Origin: Lysobacteraceae bacterium | GTDB taxonomy: Bacteria; Pseudomonadota; Gammaproteobacteria; Xanthomonadales; Xanthomonadaceae | Direction: 5' to 3' | Assembly: GCA_031263725.1 (NCBI GenBank) | Contig: JAISFF010000064.1 | Location: forward strand, 1-33,947 | Length of the DNA stretch: 33,947 nt | Shown here: positions 26,301 to 33,947 of the stretch, one piece after another | How positions within the stretch are numbered: the stretch's first letter is position 1 | How the letters are laid out: each line of letters opens with the position of its first letter | Program-made: the position numbers and the translations under genes | The notes under the pieces: generated by a model | Told to the model about the DNA's origin: nothing | What the model saw: only the letters and a program-made list of their open reading frames with translations | The model's database searches: none

Positions 26301-27275
26301 CTACATGCTGATCCGGATCGCGGCGGCGACGCCTTCGACGTTCCACCAGTAACGGGTGATATGGAAGAACACCGGCGCGGCGAAGCAGACCGAGTCGAGC
26401 CGGTCGAGCACGCCGCCATGCCCTTCGATCATGTGGCCCCAGTCCTTGATGCCGCGATCGCGCTTGATCGCCGACATCACCAGGCCGCCGAAGAAGCCCA
26501 TCAGATTGACGACCAGCGCCATCAGTCCCGCCTGCCACGGCGAAAACGGCGTGATCCACCACAGCGCCATGCCCAGGATGCTGGCCGAGAGCACGCCGCC
26601 GGCGAAACCTTCGACGGTTTTCGACGGCGACAGCTTCGGCGCGATCAGGTGCCGGCCGGCCAGCTTGCCCCAGACGTATTGCAGCACGTCCGAAGACTGC
26701 ACCACGATCACCAGGAAGGCGATCAGCAGCAGGTTGCGGCCGGCATAGCCGGGAATGTTGAGATTCAGCAGCAGCGGCACATGCGAGATGCAATAGACGC
26801 TGATCATCAACCCCCACTGCACCTTGGCGGTCCGCTCCAGGTAGTAGGTGGTATCGCCGTACAGCGCCGACAGGATTGGCAGCAGCAGGAACGCGTACAC
26901 CGGCACCAGCAGCGTGGTCATGCCGTACCAGCCGGTCCATACCCACCAGTACTGCAACGGCAGCACCACATAGAAAGCTGCCACCAGGGCGAAATAATCG
27001 CCGCGCCGGGTCGGCGTCAGGGTGATGAATTCGCGCAGCGCAAACAGCGAGACGAATGCGAACAGCACCACCATGCCAAGTTTGCCGAACACGAAGGCCA
27101 GCGCCATGATCGCGGCCATCACCCACCATGCGCGAATCCGCGCGGTCAGGTTGTCCAACACCGCGCTGGGCAGGCGGCGCGCGCGCCAGCGCAACGATTC
27201 GGATATTGCGGTGGCGACGATCAGCGCCAGCAGGATGCCGAGGAACAGCATCAGGGTATCGGGCATCCTAGGCAT
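26301..27275 (-). CDS. CdsA-type phosphatidate cytidylyltransferase (accessory copy)
   Basis: 324 residues with eight or so membrane segments. The C-terminal CTP_transf_1 signature is at 271-295 (KRDRGIKDWGHMIEGHGG, then DRLDS), with the catalytic and metal-binding Asp residues kept; the usual Pro before GHGG is Glu284. SPSKTVEGFAGG (216-227) is another family block. It makes CDP-diacylglycerol from phosphatidate and CTP in the inner membrane. It is the last gene of a six-gene operon and overlaps the acyltransferase stop by 8 bases. E. coli YnbB is a similar second CDP-diglyceride synthase, as I recall. The housekeeping cdsA usually sits next to uppS and dxr, so this is probably an extra copy. 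A Met four codons later is an alternative start. Confidence 0.9.
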   Translation of the reverse strand: MPRMPDTLMLFLGILLALIVATAISESLRWRARRLPSAVLDNLTARIRAWWVMAAIMALAFVFGKLGMVVLFAFVSLFALREFITLTPTRRGDYFALVAAFYVVLPLQYWWVWTGWYGMTTLLVPVYAFLLLPILSALYGDTTYYLERTAKVQWGLMISVYCISHVPLLLNLNIPGYAGRNLLLIAFLVIVVQSSDVLQYVWGKLAGRHLIAPKLSPSKTVEGFAGGVLSASILGMALWWITPFSPWQAGLMALVVNLMGFFGGLVMSAIKRDRGIKDWGHMIEGHGGVLDRLDSVCFAAPVFFHITRYWWNVEGVAAAIRISM

Positions 27276-27909
27276 GCGAAGTCTCCCGCGACGATTCCGG
27301 CGACAATGCCAGCAGGGCCGTGCGGGCGCGCTCCAGGAATGCGCCCCTGTCCTCGCCTTCCTGCAAGCGGAACGGCGCGCCGAAAGTCGTCGTGCACAGC
27401 AGTGGCAGCGGCAACCAGCGGTTCTTGGGCATCACCCGCTTCAGGTTGTCGATCCAGACCGGAACGAATTCCACTTCCGGGCGCTTCAGTGCCAACTGGT
27501 AGATGCCGCTCTTGAACGGCAATACGCCCTCGTCGCTCTTGTTGCGCGTGCCTTCGGGAAACAGGATCAGGGAATCGCCGCCATCGACCGCTTCGCACAT
27601 GGCCTGGACCGGGTCGTGCGTTCGCGTCTGCGCATCGCGTTCGATCAACACGGCGTTGAACACGGAACGGATCAGATAGCGCCTTCCCCGCATACGCTCC
27701 CAGTATTCGGCGGCAGCGACCGGACGCACCCGATAACGGTAAGGAGGCGGCAACGAGGACCAGATCAGCACGAAATCGCCGTGGCTGCTGTGATTGCCGT
27801 AATACACCCGCTGCTCGCCAACCGGCGAGCAGCCCAGCCAGAGCGCGCGCGCTCCGGTCAACGTACGGATCACCCCACTGGAAAAGCGTGCGATCAATCG
27901 GGCAAACAC
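27268..27909 (-). CDS. PlsC-type lysophospholipid acyltransferase
   Basis: 213 residues. Acyltransferase motif I, NHSSHGDF (H40-x4-D45), and motif III, FPEGTR (117-122), are both present, as in 1-acyl-glycerol-3-phosphate acyltransferases. There is little hydrophobic sequence at the N-terminus, so it may be peripherally bound. Start is GTG with AGGA 5 bases upstream. It would acylate lysophosphatidate, or another lysolipid, giving the substrate of the downstream cytidylyltransferase. It starts 60 bases after the small membrane protein gene. Confidence 0.9.
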   Translation of the reverse strand: MFARLIARFSSGVIRTLTGARALWLGCSPVGEQRVYYGNHSSHGDFVLIWSSLPPPYRYRVRPVAAAEYWERMRGRRYLIRSVFNAVLIERDAQTRTHDPVQAMCEAVDGGDSLILFPEGTRNKSDEGVLPFKSGIYQLALKRPEVEFVPVWIDNLKRVMPKNRWLPLPLLCTTTFGAPFRLQEGEDRGAFLERARTALLALSPESSRETSHA

Positions 27910-27969
27910 TGTTTTCCTATCCCCCTGTCACCACATCCAGTCCATTGTCTGAGCCGGCGCGCATCCGCT

Positions 27970-28401
27970 TCAGCCGCCGTAGATCGCCAGAATCAGCAGA
28001 ACCGCCTGGATCGCGGCCGAAACGGCTTGCCAGCATAGCAAACATCCCGCGCCCCGCAGCCGCGAACTCCAGTCGCGCGGCTCGCCGCCGCCGCGGATCA
28101 GGCCGAGTTCGCGCAGGCTCGCGTCCAGGTCGCTGGCCGCCTGCTGCAGATTCTCGCGCTTGCTCATGATCTCGAACAGATCGGCGTCGAAGTCGGTGCG
28201 CAACGCCCAATAGACCTGGACCATTCCCGCCACCGCGCTGGCACCCAGCCACCAAGCGGCGGCGGCCAGCGAATTCTGCATCGCCCATGCGGCCAGCGCC
28301 CACAGGCAGACCACCCCGAGCATCGCCAGCGACAGCCCATGCAAACGGCGCCCCTGCCGCAGCAATGCCGCAGTGACCTGCAGGTCGGTACGTTCGCTCA
28401 T
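27970..28401 (-). CDS. Small three-helix membrane protein of unknown function
   Basis: 143 residues, not recognised. Membrane segments are at about 22-41, 44-66 and 118-141. The loop between the second and third (about 67-117) is polar and helical (FEIMSKRENLQQAASDLDAS). Its ATG overlaps the stop of the PAP2/phosphatase gene (ATGA), so it is translated with it. Its conserved-looking position in the lipid operon suggests a structural or regulatory role in the membrane complex (inference). Confidence 0.75.
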   Translation of the reverse strand: MSERTDLQVTAALLRQGRRLHGLSLAMLGVVCLWALAAWAMQNSLAAAAWWLGASAVAGMVQVYWALRTDFDADLFEIMSKRENLQQAASDLDASLRELGLIRGGGEPRDWSSRLRGAGCLLCWQAVSAAIQAVLLILAIYGG

Positions 28402-29732
28402 GTTTCACCTTTCGCCATCACGAGCGGCCCAGTATCGGCGAAAGCCTCCCGCAATGCCTGTACATGCCCTGGACTCAGCACGATCTTCGGCCTGACTGCG
28501 CGCAGCCGCGCGATTGCCGCATCCACCGAGCCGGCGCGGCCGCTGTCCAGCAGCCACGCCGCCACCGCGGCGGCGCTGCGCGAGTACCCCAGCGCACAGC
28601 AGACCAGCACTTCGCCACGGCCGCGCGCGCGGTCGATATCGACCGCCAACCACCGCAGTTCCGATGCGGCGGGCACGACCAGGTCCAGCATGGGCCGGAT
28701 CACATCGCCGGGATGCGCATCGGGCAAAGACAGCTCGGCGCAGACATCGACCACCACCGCGAAGCGCCCGCGCTGGCCGCGTCCCGGCAAGCGTCCCAGC
28801 CACACGCCATCGGCCACCGCCACCGGCCGCGGATCGTGGCGGGTCCATGCCCGCGAGTTGATCCACGCCGCAATGCAATAAGGTGCGTACAGCCAGCGCG
28901 CCGCGAGGCTCAGCCGCCCGTCGGCGCGCTTCTGGAATCCGGCCACTCCCAGCAACGCATAATCCATCGCCACCAGCAGCAGCGACAGCGCCGGCCAGCA
29001 CAGCCACCAGGCCCAGCCTCCGACCACCCGGGCCACGACCGCCAGCAGCGATGCTCCCGCCAGATAGGCCGCCGCCAGACGCCAGCGTCGCGGATCGCGC
29101 GCCCAGGCCATGTTCCGCAACGGCGAAGCGATGCGCTCCGGCCACAACCAGACACACAGCCAGCCCGCCGCCAGGCCGGTCGGCACATCGATGAAGTGAT
29201 GCTGATAGGTGGTCAGCACCGACAATCCGATCAATGCGAACCCGCCATGCAGCAACCAGCGCGCGAATCCGGACAGATGTTTTGCGTACAGCACCCACAA
29301 CACGATCAGCAGCGCGATATGCAGCGACGGCGCCTGGTTGAAGGGCTTGTCGAAACCCAGCAGCACATCGAACAGCCAGCCGAACACACCATCGGTCGGC
29401 GGTCGCTCGAAACTGAAGCGCAACGGCCACAGCAGGAAACAGGCCACCGCCAGCAGTTGCGCGGTCAGCAGGCGACGACCGTGCGTATCCAGCTCGCACC
29501 GGTCGCGGCACAGGAAAAAGGAAAGCGCATACAGCAGGTCGATCGACCAGTACGGAACGATGGTCCACGCCCAGAACGGGATGCCCGCCTCCCAGCCGAA
29601 CACCGCCACCGGCACGTTTTCCCGGCGGCTCGCCATCCAGTTGGCAAGGCCGTAACTGGCGAAGAAGAACGGCCCCAGGCAGACCAGCCACAGCAGCGCG
29701 CGCCGCCACGGGCGCGATGGCGCCCCGGTCAT
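28398..29732 (-). CDS. PAP2 phosphatase/transferase fused to a dual-specificity phosphatase
   Basis: 444 residues. The N-terminal polytopic part has PAP2 motifs NQAPSLH (132-138) and YQHHFID (176-182), closer to the Aur1/inositol-phosphoceramide-synthase pattern than to classic PSGH phosphatases. Several more helices follow to about residue 290. The C-terminal domain (about 305-440) is a dual-specificity phosphatase with the P-loop CCALGYSRS (C379-x5-R385); the usual His before the Cys is another Cys. The second domain probably faces the cytoplasm. Similar to E. coli YnbD in architecture. ATGA overlap with the upstream methyltransferase gene. Likely removes or exchanges a phosphate-bearing head group on a lipid; the substrate is unknown. 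Confidence 0.87.
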   Translation of the reverse strand: MTGAPSRPWRRALLWLVCLGPFFFASYGLANWMASRRENVPVAVFGWEAGIPFWAWTIVPYWSIDLLYALSFFLCRDRCELDTHGRRLLTAQLLAVACFLLWPLRFSFERPPTDGVFGWLFDVLLGFDKPFNQAPSLHIALLIVLWVLYAKHLSGFARWLLHGGFALIGLSVLTTYQHHFIDVPTGLAAGWLCVWLWPERIASPLRNMAWARDPRRWRLAAAYLAGASLLAVVARVVGGWAWWLCWPALSLLLVAMDYALLGVAGFQKRADGRLSLAARWLYAPYCIAAWINSRAWTRHDPRPVAVADGVWLGRLPGRGQRGRFAVVVDVCAELSLPDAHPGDVIRPMLDLVVPAASELRWLAVDIDRARGRGEVLVCCALGYSRSAAAVAAWLLDSGRAGSVDAAIARLRAVRPKIVLSPGHVQALREAFADTGPLVMAKGET

Positions 29733-31486
29733 GCGTCGATCCGCTGCGCCAGCGATACGGTGAAGATGCCCCATTGGTCGATACGCTGCCTGACTTTGCG
29801 GAACCCGGCGGCTTCCACCAGCTGGTCCATTTCCTGCTGCGTCCTGCGCCGCATCACCCAGGCGACGCCCTCGCGGTGGCTGGTCAATGCGCGCGCGATG
29901 AACTCCAGTTGCGGATGCCAGGGCTGGCCGGTATAGGCCAGGTAGCCTCCGGCCGGCATCGCGGCGGCGATGCCTTCGAGCGAACGCCGCACCATCGCGT
30001 TGTCGGCGAACAGCTCGTACAGCCCCGACACCACCGCCAGCGTCGGTTTCGGCTCCAGCGCGGCCAGCGCATCGCGATCGAACGCATCGCCCTGCTCGAA
30101 CCGGGCGATGTCCCGGGCGCCCAGTTCCTGGATCAGCGCCGCGCCCTGGCGCACGTTCAGATCGCTGAAATCGCGCAGCAGGATCGAATCGGCCGAATCG
30201 CGGCGCGTGGCCAGCGCCTCCAGCACGTAGCGCCCGTGCCCGGCCGCGATATCGACCACATGTACCGGCAGGCCGGCGTCGCGCAGCAGATACATGGCCT
30301 CGCGCAGGGTCCGGTTCATGTGCTCGCGGCGCACCCGGATGCCGCGCCAGCCGATCGCATCCAGATACTGCCGGTCCACGAAGCGCCCCAGTCCGCCGGC
30401 ACCCCGGGCCTGATTGCGATAGATGTAGTCCAGGCTGCTGCCGGAATCGAATCCGGTCGCCAGGCCCAGTCCGATGCCCTCGGACAGCTTGCCGCCCAAG
30501 CGCAGGCCGGCGCGCACGCCACGCCAGCGGAAATCCTGCAACGACCAGCGCTCCGGCGGCCAGGCCAGGCGCTCGGCCTCGTCGTGGGTAAAGCCGTGAC
30601 GGTCCGCGTCGAGCAGATCCGTCCTTGCCACCGGTTCCGCGAACCGCGCCGACAGGAAGGCGCGCAACTTGCCCACGGCCTGTGCCCGGTCTTTTTCGCC
30701 CAGCGTGTCGTGATAGAAGCCCGGCAGCAGATGGCGCTCCTTGACCGGCGCGCCGAGGTTCTCGAAGAAACGGTCCTGCGGCCCGCGATGCACGACGAAA
30801 TCGGCGCCGGACACCAGCAGTTGCGTCGGTACCGTGATCGCCTGCGCATCGGCCACGATACGGTCGGAGGTTGCATAGAGTCCGAGCAGTATTCGCGCCG
30901 AGATCGGCCGCGCGACCAACGCATCGTCCAGATAGCTGTCGATGCGCTCGCGGTCATGCGTCAGCCACCTCGGCTTGACGTAGCTGTTGACGAAGAAATT
31001 GCCGCGCATCCTGTACAGCAGGCCCAGTCCCGGCCTGGCGAACGGCACGTACAGCTTGACCTTGAATGCCGGTGAGGCCAGCGCCAGCGCCCGCAGCGAC
31101 GGCGCGTAGTCGTGCACCCAGGCGGCGGCGATGACCGCGCCCACGCTCTGCGCCACGACCGCGATGTCCTCGATGGCGATGCCATGATGGTCGCGGATAT
31201 GCGCGATGAAGCAATCCAGGTCCCGTACCAGCGCGTCGAACCCCGGCGCATCGCCGCGCTCGCCCGGAGAGCGACCATTGCCGCGCGCGTCCCAGGCGAA
31301 GAATTCGCAGTCCGGCAACTCCAGTTCGTCGACCAGATGCCCCACCCGGCCCGAATGCTCGTGGCCCCGGTGCAGCAGTACAATGGCACGTTTGGCGGAC
31401 CCGTTGTCCGCCTTGGCCGCCCAATGCCGATAGAAAAGATCCGCCCCGTCGAAACTGGCGAACTCGCGCGGCTCCGGTATTCTCAT
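29729..31486 (-). CDS. Bifunctional alpha/beta-hydrolase and class I methyltransferase
   Basis: 585 residues from the ATG with AAGGGGA 5-6 bases upstream; an ATG eight codons earlier lacks this. Residues 1-290: monoacylglycerol-lipase-like hydrolase, with [11 protein letters not shown] (65-75), nucleophile Ser114 in VAQSVGAV, Asp228 in SGAD and His259 in GFYHD as a plausible triad. Residues about 320-585: a SAM-dependent methyltransferase with motif [16 protein letters not shown] (410-424) and a second acidic strand (LRDFSDLN). Fusion of the two is seen in YnbC-like proteins. It may deacylate and methylate lipid intermediates. Second gene of the lipid operon, 40 bases after the phosphatidyltransferase gene. 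Confidence 0.87.
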   Translation of the reverse strand: MRIPEPREFASFDGADLFYRHWAAKADNGSAKRAIVLLHRGHEHSGRVGHLVDELELPDCEFFAWDARGNGRSPGERGDAPGFDALVRDLDCFIAHIRDHHGIAIEDIAVVAQSVGAVIAAAWVHDYAPSLRALALASPAFKVKLYVPFARPGLGLLYRMRGNFFVNSYVKPRWLTHDRERIDSYLDDALVARPISARILLGLYATSDRIVADAQAITVPTQLLVSGADFVVHRGPQDRFFENLGAPVKERHLLPGFYHDTLGEKDRAQAVGKLRAFLSARFAEPVARTDLLDADRHGFTHDEAERLAWPPERWSLQDFRWRGVRAGLRLGGKLSEGIGLGLATGFDSGSSLDYIYRNQARGAGGLGRFVDRQYLDAIGWRGIRVRREHMNRTLREAMYLLRDAGLPVHVVDIAAGHGRYVLEALATRRDSADSILLRDFSDLNVRQGAALIQELGARDIARFEQGDAFDRDALAALEPKPTLAVVSGLYELFADNAMVRRSLEGIAAAMPAGGYLAYTGQPWHPQLEFIARALTSHREGVAWVMRRRTQQEMDQLVEAAGFRKVRQRIDQWGIFTVSLAQRIDA

Positions 31487-31526
31487 CGCTTCCCCTTGGT
31501 TGAAATCCATTACCCGGACCGCCGGA

Positions 31527-32132
31527 TCATCTCTCGCGCAATCCTGCGGCGATCCTCCGCCAGACGGTGAGAATACACAACACCGTCATCGCCGCAGCGG
31601 CCCAATCGACCATGCGCGCACCGCCCCAGCCCAGAGCCAGCAGCAGACCCGCCAGGCCGATCAGAAACGCCCGGTCGCTCTTGCCCATCGGCCCGTCGTA
31701 GCGGCGCGAAGCGCCGGCCATCAGGCCAAGCACGCCGGCGTACTCGGTCAGCGCCGCCGCCAGCGCCAGCAGCCACAGCCAGATCGCATGCACGCCCGGC
31801 ACGGTCAGCAGCGAGAGATACAGGGCGGCATCGGCCAGCACATCGCTCAGCTCGTTCAAGTACGCGCCCAGCGCGGATTTCTGCCCGAACTCGCGCGCCA
31901 GCATGCCGTCGATCGCGTTCAGCGCCATCCGCAGCAGCATCCATACCGGCAACAGCGCATACAGCGGCGGACAGCGCGGCCCCAGCCACGCCACCAGCGC
32001 CGCCGCCGCCAGCGACACCAGCAGCGCAAAGACCGTCACCTGGTTGGCGGTCGCGCCCAAGCCGTGCAAACCCCGCGCCAGCGGCCGCAGCAGATCCTGG
32101 AATCTTCCCTTCAATGCATAAATCGATGCCAT
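31527..32132 (-). CDS. CDP-alcohol phosphatidyltransferase with variant active site
   Basis: 201 residues with about six membrane helices. The CDP-alcohol phosphotransferase motif is readable as N72-x2-D75-G76-x2-A79-R80-x8-G89-x3-N93-x3-D97. In the standard motif positions 72 and 93 are Asp; here both are Asn, while D75 and D97 are kept and D101 follows. It would transfer a phosphatidyl group from CDP-diacylglycerol to an alcohol in the inner membrane. E. coli YnbA has, as I recall, the same Asn pattern. First gene of the operon, divergent from purH. The ATG used fits the family start; 11 extra residues upstream are open but overlap the divergent promoter region. Confidence 0.87.
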   Translation of the reverse strand: MASIYALKGRFQDLLRPLARGLHGLGATANQVTVFALLVSLAAAALVAWLGPRCPPLYALLPVWMLLRMALNAIDGMLAREFGQKSALGAYLNELSDVLADAALYLSLLTVPGVHAIWLWLLALAAALTEYAGVLGLMAGASRRYDGPMGKSDRAFLIGLAGLLLALGWGGARMVDWAAAAMTVLCILTVWRRIAAGLRER

Positions 32133-32207
32133 GACCGCGCGAACGGAGCAAACCCGGGGATGCACAGCCTACAATATCCGGCCTTCCGCAATGAACGGCC
32201 GCTCCCG
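32133..32207. promoter_or_regulatory. Divergent intergenic promoter region, purH and the lipid operon
   Basis: Only 75 bases separate the two divergent starts. For purH, TACAAT (32170-32175) is a good -10 box, but no TTGACA-like hexamer lies 16-18 bases upstream. No -10 for the lipid operon could be assigned with confidence. No PurR-type palindrome is obvious. Confidence 0.35.
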
Positions 32208-33800
32208 ATGACTGCCAAACTCCTGCCCGTGCGCCGGGCCCTGTTGTCCGTTTCCGATAAATCCGGACTGACCGAACTGGCCCAGGCGCTGCACGCCGCC
32301 GGCATCGAACTGCTGTCCACGGGCGGCACCGCCAAGGCGCTGCGCGAGGCCGGCCTGCCGGTGCGCGATGTCGCCGAAATCACCGGATTCCCGGAAATGA
32401 TGGATGGCCGGGTCAAGACCCTGCACCCGATGGTGCATGGCGGCCTGCTGGGCCGCGCCGGCACCGACGATGCGGTGATGGCCGAGCACGGCATCGCGCC
32501 GATCGATCTGCTGGTGCTGAACCTGTATCCGTTCGAACAGGTCACCGCCCGCGCCGGCTGCACGCTGGCGGAGGCGGTCGAAAACATCGATATCGGCGGC
32601 CCGGCCATGCTGCGTTCGGCGGCGAAGAACTTCGCCCGGGTCGCAGTGGCGACCGCTCCGGCGCAGTACGCGAAACTGGTCGAAGAACTGCGGGCCAATC
32701 GCGGCGCATTGTCGGCGGCGACCCGCTTCGAACTGTCGGTGGCGGCGTTCAACCGCGTCGCGCAATACGATGCCGCGATCAGCAATTACCTGTCGGCCAT
32801 CACCGACGCTCCCGGAAACGGCAATCTTGCGCCCGCCCGCAGCGACTTCCCGGGCCAGTTGAACGACAGCTACTTCAAGGTCATGGACCTGCGTTACGGC
32901 GAGAACCCGCACCAGCAGGGCGCGTTCTATCGCGAACCGCAGCCGCCGGCCGGCACCCTGGCCACTTTCACCCAGTTGCAGGGCAAGGAACTGTCCTACA
33001 ACAATCTGGCCGACGCCGACACCGCCTGGGAATGCGTGCGCCAGTTCCAGCGCCCGGCCTGCGTCATCGTCAAGCATGCCAATCCCTGCGGCGTGGCCGA
33101 AGGCGACGGCTGCGGCGACACCTACGAGGCCGCCTACGCCACCGACCCGACCTCGGCCTTCGGCGGCATCATCGCCTTCAACCGGCCGCTGGACGCGGCC
33201 ACCGCCAAGACCCTCCTCGACCGCCAGTTCGTCGAAGTGCTGATCGCGCCGGACTACGAGCCGGCCGCGCTGGATTACTGCGTCAAGAAAGCCAATGTCC
33301 GCGTGTTGCGGATTCCGCTGGCCGAAGGCCACCACCGGACCGACATCAAGCGCGTCGGCGGCGGCCTGCTGGTGCAGAGCGCCGACCTGCGCGTAATTGC
33401 CCGCGACGAGTTGAAGGTGGTGACGCAGCGCGCGCCGACTCCGGCCGAACTCGACGATCTGCTGTTTGCCTGGCGCATCGCCAAGTTCGTCAAGTCCAAC
33501 GCCATCGTCTACGCCAAGGACCACCGCAGCATCGGCATCGGCGCCGGCCAGATGAGCCGTGTGGTCTCGGCCAAGATCGCCGGACTCAAGGCCGCGGACG
33601 CCAAGCTGGTCGTGCCCGGCTCGGTGATGGCGTCGGATGCGTTCTTTCCGTTCCGCGACGGCATCGACGCCGCCGCCGAAGCCGGCATCAAGGCCGTGAT
33701 CCAGCCCGGCGGCTCCATGCGCGACAATGAAGTAATCGACGCCGCCGACGAGCACGGCCTGGCGATGGTGTTCACCGGCGTGCGTCACTTCCGGCACTGA
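32208..33800 (+). CDS. purH: Bifunctional AICAR formyltransferase / IMP cyclohydrolase
   Basis: 530 residues, the normal length. The N-terminal IMP cyclohydrolase (MGS-like fold) includes [30 protein letters not shown] and [16 protein letters not shown]. The C-terminal AICAR transformylase includes LRYGENPHQ (228-236), the catalytic pair K289-H290 in [21 protein letters not shown] and the terminal [11 protein letters not shown]. It catalyses the last two steps of purine synthesis in the cytoplasm. The ATG chosen matches the family start ([18 protein letters not shown]); an in-frame ATG 16 codons earlier is less likely. Relatives often have purD next; here an IS end follows 36 bases after the stop. 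Confidence 0.97.
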   Translation: MTAKLLPVRRALLSVSDKSGLTELAQALHAAGIELLSTGGTAKALREAGLPVRDVAEITGFPEMMDGRVKTLHPMVHGGLLGRAGTDDAVMAEHGIAPIDLLVLNLYPFEQVTARAGCTLAEAVENIDIGGPAMLRSAAKNFARVAVATAPAQYAKLVEELRANRGALSAATRFELSVAAFNRVAQYDAAISNYLSAITDAPGNGNLAPARSDFPGQLNDSYFKVMDLRYGENPHQQGAFYREPQPPAGTLATFTQLQGKELSYNNLADADTAWECVRQFQRPACVIVKHANPCGVAEGDGCGDTYEAAYATDPTSAFGGIIAFNRPLDAATAKTLLDRQFVEVLIAPDYEPAALDYCVKKANVRVLRIPLAEGHHRTDIKRVGGGLLVQSADLRVIARDELKVVTQRAPTPAELDDLLFAWRIAKFVKSNAIVYAKDHRSIGIGAGQMSRVVSAKIAGLKAADAKLVVPGSVMASDAFFPFRDGIDAAAEAGIKAVIQPGGSMRDNEVIDAADEHGLAMVFTGVRHFRH

Positions 33801-33835
33801 GAGGCCGCATCGTGTCCATATCTGTAGAACCTATC

Positions 33836-33947
33836 TCAAAATTGCCTGAGCAACAGAGCTACCGCAGAAACCTGCACGAATCCGAGAAAATTCTCCGGAT
33901 GGAACTCCCAACGGTTCAACCGTCGGCGCTTGTGTTTCATCCACGCA
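33836..33947 (-). mobile_element. 3' end of an IS5-type transposase gene (cut by window edge)
   Basis: The minus strand encodes the C-terminal 36 residues of a transposase: AWMKHKRRRLNRWEFHPENF, then a hydrophobic end LLLRQF and a TGA at 33836-33838, typical of IS5-group DDE transposases. The IS terminus probably lies near 33815-33840 (around CTATCTCAAAA). The rest of the element is outside the window. It appears to have inserted just after purH. Confidence 0.75.

Noticed and set aside
31500-32207. N-terminal extension of purH
   Set aside because: The frame is open, but the translation is basic, low-complexity antisense of the phosphatidyltransferase gene and not PurH-like.

Overview
The window is high-GC gammaproteobacterial DNA. 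It most likely comes from the Xanthomonadales (Lysobacterales), for example a Lysobacter-, Luteimonas- or Xanthomonas-like genus. Three things point there: the gene order prmA / zinc-ribbon DUF3426 / fis / purH, a vir operon in the order virB7-8-9-10-11-1-2-3-4-5-6, and a VirB7 lipoprotein with an extra C-terminal N0-like domain. These are the hallmarks of the interbacterial-killing type IV secretion systems (T4SS) of this order. Identifications rest on reading the translations and on remembered family motifs; no database was searched.

Layout. (1) 1-11968, minus strand: a near-complete T4SS operon from virB7 to virB6, followed by a secreted DUF4189 protein and then, at the window edge, a second 5'-truncated piece of virB6. 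This block is visibly less GC-rich than the rest. The coupling ATPase gene virD4, often found next to virB7, is not in the window. A 254-base gap between virB11 and virB1 carries a consensus -35 box with a perfect palindrome in its spacer, probably an internal regulated promoter. (2) 12440-20147, minus strand: a tripartite-type efflux operon of a membrane fusion lipoprotein and two different RND permeases, joined by 4-base stop/start overlaps. No outer-membrane channel gene is present. (3) 20148-23677: an IS3-type orfA remnant, an acetylornithine/succinylornithine-type aminotransferase, a six-helix voltage-gated K+ channel with a C-terminal zinc ribbon, and a poor stretch with a possible hydrolase remnant. 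(4) 23678-26119, plus strand: prmA, a DUF3426 protein and fis. (5) 26301-32132, minus strand: six tightly packed genes for an accessory phospholipid pathway. They are a CDP-alcohol phosphatidyltransferase with unusual active-site Asn residues, an alpha/beta-hydrolase/methyltransferase fusion, a PAP2/dual-specificity-phosphatase fusion, a small membrane protein, a PlsC-type acyltransferase and a CdsA-type cytidylyltransferase. (6) 32208-33800, plus strand: purH, followed at the right edge by the C-terminus of an IS5-type transposase.

How the genes fit together. The T4SS genes supply the channel (VirB7/9/10 core, VirB3/6/8 inner membrane, VirB4/11 ATPases, VirB2/5 pilus, VirB1 peptidoglycan access). 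The DUF4189 gene and the repeated virB6 fragment look like a recombination-prone accessory end of that operon. The six-gene lipid operon contains every step needed to make a phospholipid from lysophosphatidic acid: acylation, CDP activation, head-group transfer, dephosphorylation or exchange, and possibly methylation. It resembles the poorly understood E. coli ynbABCD operon with two more genes added. It sits between fis and purH as a separate strand-reversed block and is the best candidate here for an undescribed system; its product cannot be read from the sequence.
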